Below are positions 54,201 to 61,000 of a DNA stretch of 64,000 nucleotides, piece after piece. Source of the stretch: Pectinophora gossypiella (Eukaryota; Arthropoda; Insecta; Lepidoptera; Gelechiidae); NCBI RefSeq assembly GCF_024362695.1, contig NC_065419.1, forward strand, positions 12,214,678-12,278,677, written 5' to 3'. Made by a program: the position numbers and the translations under genes. Each line of letters starts with the position of its first letter. The stretch's first letter is position 1. Below the pieces are notes generated by a model that saw nothing but the letters and a program-made list of their open reading frames with translations, did no database searches and had not been told where the DNA came from.

Positions 54201-54211
54201 TACTGCTACAG
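33103..54211 (+). CDS. mts: Protein phosphatase 2A catalytic subunit, four of five coding exons, 3' end outside the window
   Basis: This is the Ser/Thr phosphatase core that pairs with the A scaffold and B subunits. Exons: 33103-33204, 42916-43125, 51883-52187, 54026-54211 (803 nt, 267 full codons plus two bases). The start MEDKASLKELDQWIEQLNE is followed by the metallophosphatase motifs GDVHGQ, GDYVDRG, RGNHE, HGGLSPS and the SAPNYC region, with the metal-binding and catalytic residues present. The protein is very close to animal PP2A-C (309 residues), so about 41 residues including the DYFL tail belong to a further exon not found before 64000. Introns are 9.7, 8.8 and 1.8 kb and the last exceeds 9.8 kb, all repeat-filled. 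Close relatives PP4 and PP6 are excluded by the N-terminus and by near-identity throughout. Confidence 0.97.
33205..35307. other. PP2A intron 1, left part: nothing recognised
   Basis: AT-rich unique sequence; no coding frame or repeat with a second copy was noticed. Confidence 0.5.
35308..35446. mobile_element. MITE D copy, inverted relative to 20759
   Basis: Starts ACGGTCACGAGCATTAATA and ends TATTGCTCATGTCTGTAC; internal blocks match the copies at 20759 and 52378 closely. Confidence 0.8.
35975..36180. repeat. Dispersed repeat C copy
   Basis: GCCTGTAATCCCTAATGGGG, GGGCAGAGCCACAA, TGACAAGGGATCGGCC and ACGAGATGCCCTGAGAAAC match 16186-16460. Confidence 0.65.
36182..36740. mobile_element. MITE E interrupted by a SINE
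   Basis: The left part (ACATGCGCACCGTGATAAAA) and the right part (TTTTATCACTTTGCGCATGT) are inverted ends. The centre is split by the SINE at 36272-36584. An uninterrupted relative is at 40942-41160. Confidence 0.75.
36272..36584 (+). mobile_element. SINE family 1, full length, with target duplication
   Basis: Flanked by ATATGTGAA at 36263-36271 and 36585-36593. The head has an A-box-like GTGGTCCAGTGGTTGAGC and a B box GGTTCGATTCCC. Then come ACATATCACAAAAA, the core CTTCGGAAGGCACGTTAAGCC, and the tail CCCTGACACCAGGGTT. Confidence 0.88.
37286..37603 (+). mobile_element. SINE family 1, full length, inserted in a MITE
   Basis: Flanking repeats ATACCTGGTAACG (37273-37285) and ATACCTGGTTACG (37604-37616) differ at one base. 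The B box is GGTTCGAATCCC. It ends in an AAGAAGAAGA-type tail. Confidence 0.88.
37604..37945. mobile_element. MITE of the 5775 family
   Basis: CACCATCTAATTTTAT, AACACACGTCAA, CAATCATCGGTCCC and AACTTAAAATAAAATT occur in the same order as at 5775. Confidence 0.75.
39203..39435. mobile_element. Composite of a family 2 tail (minus) and a family 1 tail (plus)
   Basis: Left piece GGAGTATGGAGCATACTCC in reverse orientation (to about 39254), then TGTTTCGGAAGGCACGTTAA through ACACCAGGATTG in plus orientation. Probably two 5'-truncated insertions. Confidence 0.7.
40245..40915. mobile_element. MITE of the 5775 family carrying a SINE
   Basis: Left CCATCTAATTTTATTTTAAG; the right part resumes after the SINE with CTTATCC, AACACACGTCAA and AACTTAAAATTGG. 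The SINE is at 40294-40597. Confidence 0.78.
40294..40597 (-). mobile_element. Chimeric tRNA/5S-headed SINE, copy 1
   Basis: The 11-bp target duplication ATTTTAAGCTT lies at 40283-40293 and 40598-40608. On the minus strand the head is GAGCTCGGTGGCGCAGCGG (tRNA A-box type), then GAAGTTAAGCAAC (40545-40533) and GGATGGGTTACC (40512-40501), which match the 5S rRNA internal promoter with the same spacing. Then come the core GCACGTTAAGCCGTTGG and a (GAT)n end. Confidence 0.88.
40942..41160. mobile_element. MITE E, uninterrupted
   Basis: ACATGCGCAACGTGATAAAATT at the left; TAATCACGTTA and GACAAAATTT on the right pair with it imperfectly. Shares TCGAAATC and GACTTATTTGGGTTCACAT blocks with 36182-36740. 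Confidence 0.6.
41161..42529. other. PP2A intron 1 stretch without a gene
   Basis: No coding exon. It includes ACATAATAACGGGTTCTTACC at about 41871, a repeat also seen at 44461 and, inverted, at about 53930-54000. Confidence 0.5.
42781..42893. mobile_element. MITE immediately upstream of PP2A exon 2
   Basis: Arms GAAGCAATTCGCCTAG... and ...GCAATATTGCTTC / TTTTTTAACCCCC are inverted. Its right end forms part of the pyrimidine-rich stretch about 22 bp from the 3' splice site. Confidence 0.8.
42916..43125 (+). CDS. mts: PP2A-C exon 2
   Basis: Acceptor TTTTTTCACAG; 70 codons, AKEILTKESNVQEVKCP through LLVALK; holds GDVHG and GDYVDRG. Flanked on both sides by MITE arms, the upstream one ending about 20 bp from the acceptor. 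Confidence 0.97.
43148..43250. mobile_element. MITE immediately downstream of PP2A exon 2
   Basis: GGGAGGTTAAAATGGCCACA, GAAGCAATTCATCTAAG, GCATTGCGCACTTAC and CATTTTAACCCCCC: same family as 42781 and 18664. It starts about 22 bp past the donor. Confidence 0.8.
43294..43601 (-). mobile_element. SINE family 1, full length
   Basis: The reverse strand shows head GGCCTCTGTGGTCCAGTGG, B box GGTTCGAATCCC and tail TATTGAGCCGCC...CTATCGTGTGAG. The core is slightly shortened. Confidence 0.85.
44052..44125. mobile_element. Fragment of the 46994-family MITE
   Basis: ATAGAATAAGGAATAATAC, ATAGAACGGCAACTCTCCGC and AGCTAGGTTTACC match the right arm of that element in reverse. Confidence 0.65.
44755..44850 (-). 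mobile_element. SINE family 4 fragment
   Basis: The minus strand has GAGAACGCGTGACTTACATC, the B-box-like GGTTCGTATCCC, and TTCGAATTTATGAGTTTGAA. Confidence 0.55.
45432..45684. mobile_element. MITE of the 9261 family with an internal LINE scrap
   Basis: Ends CAGGGTGTTAGTGACATCG and CGATGTCATCAACACTCTG. The centre (45515-45612) is a LINE 3' fragment (GAGTGAACAGGTACCTTCTG, GGCAAGTCTCTGGGGCC) also seen at 22460 and 48040. Confidence 0.78.
46143..46450 (-). mobile_element. SINE family 1, full length
   Basis: The reverse strand shows GTGGTCCAGTGGTTGAGCG at the right end, the core part and the CCTGACACCAGG tail. The B-box region is decayed. Confidence 0.8.
46994..47558. mobile_element. Long-inverted-repeat MITE with a nested second MITE
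   Basis: Ends CATAGAATAA / TTATTCTATG. Arms carry ACGTATAGAACGGTAACTC and its complement GTTGCCGTTCTATACGT. A second element is nested at 47282-47452. Confidence 0.8.
47282..47452. mobile_element. Nested MITE with ACCTGTCCGACAGGCTA ends
   Basis: Termini TTACACTTACCTGTCCGACA and TGTCGGACAGGTAGGTGTAA are inverted with one difference. About 171 bp, containing GTAACCATGGTAACC-like inverted blocks. Confidence 0.8.
48040..48168 (-). mobile_element. LINE ORF2 3' end fragment
   Basis: The reverse strand has GGGTGCTTTCTAGG, GTGAACAGGCACCTTCTGGG and GGCAAGTCTGGGGCC, matching 22460-22565. Confidence 0.65.
48255..48590 (+). mobile_element. SINE family 2, full length
   Basis: Head ACAGCCTCCGTGGTCTAGTGG, B box GGTTCGAATCCC, core CTTCGGAGGGCACGTTAAGCC, tail CAGCAGTGGGACGTATATAG. 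The best-preserved member in the window. Confidence 0.9.
49016..49586 (-). repeat. Dispersed repeat B split by a SINE
   Basis: Left of the SINE: CGCCGGTGTGGTCGACGAT. Right: TCGATTAATTCTTTCAAATA, CTCAGACGACGTCC, GTACCGGGTCAGA and TGTCCGGCAAAGTAG. Order and orientation match the reverse of 25075-25385. Confidence 0.78.
49090..49378 (-). mobile_element. Chimeric tRNA/5S-headed SINE, copy 2
   Basis: The 11-bp target duplication ATCGACACACT is at 49079-49089 and 49379-49389. On the minus strand: GATGGCGCAGCGGTAAACGC (A-box type), GAAGTAAAGCAAC (49330-49318), GGATGGGTGACC (49297-49286), core GCACGTTAAGCCGTTGG, CACTGGGCCCGCGTGGTGG and a (GAT)n end. Confidence 0.9.
49864..50045 (+). mobile_element. 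SINE family 4 with A-box-like head
   Basis: GGTGATAGCTCAGTTCTGAG resembles a tRNA A box. The body has GGCTCTAAACCACATAATTCG and the tail TTTCCAGGATTTGTGCCCGG. Confidence 0.6.
50630..50945 (+). mobile_element. SINE family 1, full length
   Basis: Head CGGCCTCTGGTCCAGTGG, B-box-like GGGTCCGATTCCC, core GGCACGTTAAGCCGTTGG, tail CTGACACCAGGG and CACAACCCATACGAAAGAAG. Confidence 0.85.
50946..51882. other. End of PP2A intron 2 before exon 3: no feature
   Basis: AT-rich, with scattered short direct repeats such as GTAATTTCGTGTTTTCACGTT shared with 44145. No gene recognised. Confidence 0.5.
51883..52187 (+). CDS. mts: PP2A-C exon 3
   Basis: Acceptor TTGTTTATAG; encodes VRYRERITILRGNHESRQ through LLWSDPDD; donor CAG|GTATGA, phase 2. 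GC-rich codon ends against AT-rich flanks. Confidence 0.97.
52378..52524. mobile_element. MITE D copy
   Basis: ACAGTCATGAGCAATATAAT at the left and TATTAATGCTCGTGAC at the right; the interior nearly matches 20759-20901. Confidence 0.8.
52890..52958. mobile_element. Truncated MITE of the 9261 family
   Basis: TTGATATCAACTCAGAATC followed by the right end GTCACTAACACCCTG; left end missing. Confidence 0.7.
53925..54003. repeat. Repeat scrap next to PP2A exon 4
   Basis: TTTACGCGGTTATTATCATA and CGCGGTAAGAACTCGTTATT also occur (partly inverted) at about 44440-44500 and 41871. It ends about 20 bp before the exon 4 acceptor. Confidence 0.6.
54026..54211 (+). CDS. mts: PP2A-C exon 4
   Basis: Acceptor TCTCCCACAG; encodes RGGWGISPRGAGYTFGQD through FSAPNYCYR; donor CAG|GTAACA. 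A repeat scrap ends about 20 bp upstream. Confidence 0.97.
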
Positions 54212-54249
54212 GTAACATTTATTGTAACGGGTACCCTCAATTGGTTGTC

Positions 54250-54345
54250 TTAAACGTCGTACCGGGTGAGTGCCTTCAGCGCTCCCCATTTGTCCAGCCA
54301 AGTAGTTAATGCCATCTGCGGCAAATCTACAATAAGTCACGTCAA
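54250..54345 (-). repeat. Fragment of dispersed repeat B
   Basis: GTACCGGGTGAGTGCC, CCAAGTAGTTAATGCC and ACAATAAGTCACGTC, reverse of the 25075 copy. Confidence 0.7.
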
Positions 54346-54903
54346 AAAAAATTTGTAACGGGTGAAATCGACGGGATAACTTGGGGTTTCAAAAGGTGAC
54401 ATGTATTATATGTATACAATTATACATAATGGAGAAAGCTTTCGCGAATCTATGGGATGTTGTGTACCAATCTCTTAAGATCATCATTACGCATTAGGAC
54501 TGCAACCCGGATACGGGACATCCATCTTAGATCGAATAAAAGGACTGTTTTTTAACGACTTGTTAACGACGCGTGGCTCTGCCCACCCACTTGGCTATTT
54601 CGGGCGTGACTGTACAACAGGTACGTAATTGAGTTTGGTATGTCCGTGGCTCACGATAGGTCTCCCACAACACCAGCGCCGCGGCCTTATGCTGAAGGAG
54701 ATCCTTTTTTTTATTTTGGACGCCCTCCACAAGTAGTTTAGGCGTTTGATATATTTTTAATTATTTGTCTTATTGTTTGAAGTAAATTTAAGTTTGTTAA
54801 TGTGGCGTCCAATATGGAAACAAATGTTTTTCTTTCTTTCTACTTTCTATATTTATGGATGTCTCCTTTGCGCTTAAATGGTCAACAATGATCTATAATT
54901 TAT

Positions 54904-55113
54904 GACAACAGGCCTGAAGATGCCCAGTTGGGCGCGAACCCCGGTAGAGGGAGTCGTCTGAAAGGATTATATTTGAAAGATATAATCGACTCTAGTGGGT
55001 CGATAGCGGTATGCGCTGAATGAGATTCGTAGACCTCGCCGGCGGAGACGGTATCGGGGTTCTGAAGTGTTTGTTGTCGCGAGCTGATTGGCCGCCTCTA
55101 TAGCTAGAGTAAT
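54904..55113 (+). repeat. Fragment of dispersed repeat B
   Basis: GACAACAGGCCTGAAGATGC through CGCGAGCTGATTGGCCGCC, the second part of the B family in plus orientation. Confidence 0.72.
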
Positions 55114-55557
55114 CGGGTCTTCTGGATCGTATATTACGTCTTTCGATAGCCAAGACCAACGTGCATATGTATTATATTGTTAGCGATATATGTATCTATT
55201 TGTCGTCAACTTTAAAAGCAACTTTTCTTTATTGAATTATCTTGTTACCACTGTAGATAATCTTATATTTCAATAGAATTGCGTAGGAATACTAGCAACG
55301 GTTTGAAGCGTGTCAAGTGAATCAATGTCAAGGGACACAGTACAATGAATGACACGTGTATCGTAAATATTTGACAATGACTCGTACATTGAACAAATTA
55401 AATAATTGAATAAGTATTGTGATATTTAACAGTACATTTTTAAAAGTATAATGGTTTAAAAGTTTATCAACGTAGTGTAGGTTAGTCATCTGTTACATGT
55501 CGCCATGATACGGACGTACTTACTGTCTTATATATAAATGTTGGTCTAGTGGTACTG

Positions 55558-55766
55558 TTGGAGTTAGTTTAATAGTTAGGAGTTAGTCTTAGTAGTCGGA
55601 GTTAGTATAAGTAGTCGGAGCGATTATTAGTATTCGGAGGTAGTCTTAATAGTCGGAGTTAAGTTTTAATAGTCGGGAGTTCGTCTTAGTAGTCGGGAGT
55701 TATTCTTAATAGTCGGAGTTAGTATTAGTAGTCGGAGTTGGTCCTAATATTCGGAGTTAGTCTTGG
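55558..55766 (+). repeat. Minisatellite, unit about 18 bp
   Basis: About twelve imperfect copies of a unit close to GTCGGAGTTAGTCTTAGTA, with TAGTAGTCGG and AATAGTCGG variants. It lies in the last visible PP2A intron. Confidence 0.9.
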
Positions 55767-56209
55767 AGAGTCCTTTAGAGAATGTGATTTTGGGTAGTTT
55801 CAATTTTCCTAGTGTCTTAAGCAATTACCCAGTATAATAAAACGTTCTGAAGTTTATCCTTGTAGTTATAAGTTATCAGTTTATTAGGGTAATTTAAGGG
55901 TTATTATGATACTTAAAAAAGGTAATACGCTCACCAATATTTTTGTTTTTTTTTTATTTAACTTAATTGACTTAAAGGTCTTTTAATGTTCTCGCACAAT
56001 CGTATTTAGTTAATCTCGTTATGAAACTCTATAATCTGATGACTTAATGCCATGGTTGAAGTAAAGTATTGTAGTAAACAATGGTTACATAATCAGAGAA
56101 TGTTGATTGAATTCGATTGTTATTTAAAATATTAAATTGTGACTTAGAATTGGTTGATATAAAAACTTTTATAAAAAAGTACGTTTATAAAGCACTTTTT
56201 CTGGTCTTC

Positions 56210-56412
56210 TCTCGTGTGGGTTGTGCGATCAACTACCAACCTCATCAACTCTGGTGTCAGGGTTACTATTGAGCCGCCAAAGGCCCCTGACATGGCTAAT
56301 AGCAACTACATAACATAAGCAGACTATATACGTCCTACTGCTCGGCACAGGCCTCCCCTCAATCAACTGGAGGGGGGTATGGAGCATACTCCACCACGCT
56401 GCTCCACTGCAA
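56210..56412 (-). mobile_element. SINE tails, families 1 and 2 joined
   Basis: Reverse of a family 1 tail (CTCGTGTGGG to CCCCTGACATGG), then a family 2 tail (ACTATATACGTCC, GCACAGGCCTCCCCTCAA, GGAGCATACTCC). Confidence 0.7.
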
Positions 56413-56454
56413 CAACACACCACTGTAACAACTATATACTTAAGTAAACAGTAG

Positions 56455-57402
56455 CCTCTCGGGTAACTTTTGGACAATCAGGTATTTAGCCTGCAATGTC
56501 CTAACCAAACTAGGGATCACAAAGATGTGTCTACACTCAGCGGGATCCCCTGTCTGGGAGACATAAGAGTGATGCAGAGAATTAGATCTGAATTTGTTCT
56601 ACTGAATTATCCTGAAAACAGAATTTGTTCTGTTAAAAAAACGGAACTACAAAGTTTTCTAACCGACCTCCAGCCAGCGGGATATTTCCCAAAGTTAAGT
56701 CTGATGAAGTATAAATTGGTATTAAGTTTTAGATCTGTATTTATTCTGTTCAACAAAACAAAAAAACTACTTCTGACGTCCTTACTTCAGCTACAATCAA
56801 GCTGCAATGAAACCTCCAGTCAGCGGACTTTTTCTCTCACAGCTTCAATTTGTACCTGATACATAGTTTTTTTTTATATTCTACTCACATAATATCTTTC
56901 AAATTATATACTTTTTAATTTAAGCACTAGATGTACGACAAGGTAATTTAAGTGAAATTATAGTCGTAAATAGGTTATTTTTTATTATTTTAGTGTAAAA
57001 GTTACAAAAGAATGTCATTGAGAGAAAAACTCCGCTGACTGGAGGTTTCATTGCAGCTTGATTGTAGCTGAAGTAAGGATGTCAGAAGTATTTTTTTTGT
57101 TTTGTTGAACAGAATAAATACAGATCTAAAAGTTAATACCAATTTATACTTCATCAGACTTAACTTTGGGAAATATCCCGCTGGCTGGAGGTCGGTTAGA
57201 AAACTTTGTATTTCCGTTTTTTTAACGAAACAAATTCTGTTTTCAGCATAATTCAGTAGAACAAATCCAGATCTAATTCTCTGCATCACTCTTATGTCTC
57301 CCAGACAGGGGATCCCGCTGAGTGTAGACACATATCACAAATTGTAGTTATGTCCCCACTGGGATCGTGAGCCCAGCGTTCAACCACTGGAGCACACAGG
57401 CA
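56455..57402 (-). mobile_element. SINE family 1 head interrupted by a hairpin element
   Basis: SINE pieces 56455-56524 (CTAACCAAACTAGGGATCAC) and 57334-57402 (TGTCCCCACTGGGATCGTG, AACCACTGGAGCAC) are contiguous in other copies. The element at 56525-57333 splits them. Confidence 0.8.
56525..57333. mobile_element. Foldback-type element with about 310-bp inverted arms
   Basis: Ends ATGTGTCTACACTCAGCGGG and its complement. Flanks are ATCACAAA at 56516-56523 and 57334-57341 (8 bp, 9 if one mismatch is allowed). Arms 56525-56835 and about 57022-57333 are nearly identical in inverted orientation around an AT-rich loop of about 190 bp. Both arms show the same open frame, but that is only the shared arm sequence. 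Confidence 0.88.
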
Positions 57403-57799
57403 GATTTTCTGGTTTATCGAAGTACAGCTGAAACTTGGATGTACGTCTTCCTATCTCAGAGATCCTGTCTAAAGTATTTTTATACTAATAACAAACGTGG
57501 TTGCAAATTCTGTTCTTATGGCTCTATCTATTAGAGTTGATGACTAGTGAAACTGCACTCGATATGAGAAAGCAAAGCTAAGTAGATTAATGGAAAGTGG
57601 AGCTACGCGCAAATTGGACTTCGTGCTCTCAATACAGCGCGGAGGAAATCGATTCCTGACCGCTCTCTAGAACCCTGTCGCAGTGAAATTATAGCTATTA
57701 ATAAAGTTACAACAGGATTTAATGAGACAAACGCCCTGTTTATCAAAACTTACAAGCTCTATTACAAGTTTCCTGTAAACATTTTCATAATTACAAGAA

Positions 57800-58024
57800 T
57801 ATGTTTATCAAAACAACACATGTGAACGCGCTGGTTGGCGGTTCATGTATTTTATGTATGAATTTTCAATAAAATATTTATTCACTTATATGTAAATCGT
57901 TTAATACTTGAATATATATCAATTACAAGGTCGTTATTAGGTTAAAATCGCGTAGTATTTCGAGAGCGTCATTGCGGTCGGGCGTGGCGCGGTGGAGAGA
58001 ACGTTGTAGCGCGGGGCGCGAACA
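57800..58024 (-). repeat. Probable 3' LTR of the BEL/Pao element
   Basis: On the element strand the LTR appears to start TGTTCGCGCCCC at 58024, just past the stop codon and a short spacer. It contains AATAAA at 57882-57877. The far border is unclear: TGT/ACA pairs can be drawn at about 57801 or at 57774. Confidence 0.6.
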
Positions 58025-58062
58025 TCCGCTGGTCGGGGGGGGAGGGGCGGAAGCAGTGTTGC

Positions 58063-61000
58063 CTAGCGTACGGCGCTAACATCGTCGCCCCCGTTGGAAG
58101 CGTCCGCTTTCAACAAGCAGATCTTCGATAGAGCTCGTCGCACGATGCCCCTGGCGGTAGCCACGTCAGCGACGCGCGGAATGCCGTCTGCGCCCGGGAA
58201 GAGTTGTTGTACACGACCCAAGCGCCACTGGAGTGGTGACGTGTTGTCTTCTTTGATGAGCACCAAGTCACCAGGTCTCAGATCTCTGCAACGAATACGC
58301 CATTTAAGCCTTTGTTGCAGCTCGGAGATATATTCGGATTGCCACCGGCGCCAAAAATGTTCTCTAGCTTGCTCGATGCGCTGGTAGCGGTTCAGGCGGG
58401 ATGCATTTTCGTCTTCTAGAGAAGGCGATAGCAGTGACATTAGTGGTCTGCCTATCAGAAAGTGTCCCGGAGTAAGGGGGGTATAGTCGTTAGGGGATGA
58501 TGACAAGGGACACAGGGGTCTGCTATTAAGGATTGACTCGACTTGTGCAAAAAGAGTAGACATCTCTTCAAACGTTAGATGAGAATTGCCTAGTATGCGT
58601 TTTAAATGGAATTTAGCAGATTTTATTCCGGCCTCTGCAAGTCCATTAAAATTAGGTGCGTAAGCAGGGGAGAAGTGAAAATTTATGTTATGAGTGCTGG
58701 CGTCATGCGCAATGAGGTCAGAATTGTTAGATAAAAACGTACCTAGCTCCCTAGCAGTAGCAACAAAATTCCTCCCATTATCACAAAAAATGTCATTCGG
58801 CTTACCCCTGCGAGCGATAAACCTACGCAGTGTTAACATGAATGCGTCTCTCGACAATTCACTCACCGCCTCGAGATGGACACACTTGGACCTGAAACAT
58901 ATAAATAGGCATAGATATGCCTTTGTTATCTTACAGCCTCGACCCTTCCTGTCTGTAATCATAAAAGGACCCGCGAAATCAACGGCGACTGTACTAAAAG
59001 GGTAGTCAGGTGTGATTCGCTGCGCCGGTAAGTTACCCATAATGTTGTGTAGAGGTTGAGCGCTGATACGCCGACACTTGATACAGCTTCTCGCTGTACG
59101 ACGAGCCAACTCTCTACCACCTAGCGGCCAGATGCGTTCTCGTATGGACGCGAGCAACAATTGTGGTCCCGCGTGCAGCAGCCTGTGGTGTTCTTGTGTA
59201 AATAAGAGCTTAGTGAGGTGGTGTTTCGCGTGCAATAAAACTGGGTGCTTCTTCTCGTACTCGTACTGTGAATTGCACAGTCTTCCACCAACTCTGAGCA
59301 AGCCCTGGGAATCTAGAAATGGGTTTAATGATACGATACTAGACTTGAGCTTGAGATTGTCTTGTCTTTGTAAAGTCTGTAATTCGTGAGGGAAAGAGTC
59401 TTGTTGTGACATTCTAACTAGACATGTGAATGCACCCTCTAACTCATCGACAGTTAGCGAGCCAGTGTGCTTATCATGGGGGTTCTTGCAATTATGTATG
59501 AATCGATAAATGTAAGCAATGACTCGTTGTAAGAATTGCAATTTTGAATACCTAGATATATCGATACTAGCCTTGATAGAGTCCGTAACTAGAGTAGTGT
59601 GTACCTTTAACTCTGGAAGGTTGTCACACTTGTGAGAATAGAGAGTAGGCCACTCGGATTCAGGCCTAGACAAAAATGATGGACCTTGCCACCATAAGGT
59701 GGAGTCTTGAACTTGATGTGGGTCTACGCCGCGGGATGCTAGATCGGCTGGGTTGTGAGCGGTAGGGACGTACCGCCACGATGAAGTACTTGTCATTTCT
59801 TGAACCTGCCTAACCCTATTGGAAACCCAGACTTTAAGTCTCGAGGGTTCGGTGGCGATCCACCCTAGCACGACGCTGGAGTCCGTCCACAGGTAAGACT
59901 TGCTTATCTGCCGGCGGAGGGCGCTCTTTACAGCGCACAGCAGGCGGGCCGCGAGTAGCGCGCCGCACAGCTCCAGGCGCGGGATGGTGAGAGCCGCCTT
60001 AGACGGTGCTACGCGTGCCTTAGCACAGTAGAGAAGAATGCTCGTGTTTCCTGCTTGATCGATAGACTTGACGTAGATGCAAGCACCGTAGGCAGCCTGG
60101 GAAGCGTCACTGAAGGCGTGAAGCTCGACTGAAACAGGTAAGTCTCTAATTACATTTCTTGGAATAGTAATGTGTGAAATAAATGATAGGTTATCAATGA
60201 ATCGTTTCCATGACCTTTGTATGTCGGAAGGAACAACTGAATCCCATTCAATCTTGCTAGCCCAAAGTCTTTGCATTAAGATCTTTGGTTTTATAGTACA
60301 TAGACTAAGTAGACCTAGAGGATCAAAAATTTGAAATGTTTGAGACAATATAGAGCGTTTTGTTGTAACATTGGATTCTCGACCTTGTACAGACATTGGA
60401 AATTGTAGAGTGTCTGTATCAGGGTTCCAGTTAAGTCCCAAGGTGTCATATGTCTGGCTGAGAGTTAAATTGTCATGAGAACTAGCTAGCGTATTTTGCA
60501 ACACACCCCTAGAATTCGATCTGAACTTGCGTAAGTTAAAACAACCCGATGACAGGGCTCGGACCACAGAATCTTGTATGTAGAGCAGTTCTTGTTCAGT
60601 TTGAGCCCCTGTAATCAAATCATCAACATAGAAATCATTTTGTAAAATAGTTTTAATTAATGGATCATAACTCTCTTCGCCCAACTGCCATATGCACCTT
60701 GTACTTAAGTAACTTGCACTAGCGAAGCCATAGGTTACTGTATTTAACCTATATGTTTTCAATGGACTAGAAGGGTCGCTTCTCCACAGTATCAACTGTA
60801 AGTCGCGATCACAATCATCTACTTGTACCTGTCTATACATTTTTTCAATGTCGCCCGTCATGACGTAATTGTATTCCCTGAATCGAACTAGAATATTAAA
60901 AAGGGAATCTTGAATATTAGGACCGATCATTTGAAGGTCATTGATGGAAAAGCCTGACGACGTACGACATGAGGCGTCATAGACAACTCGCAGCTTGGTG

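Noticed and set aside
56470..57331. Two mirror-image proteins of 109-129 residues
   Set aside because: They are the two arms of one foldback element; no homology to known proteins seen and no independent evidence of coding.
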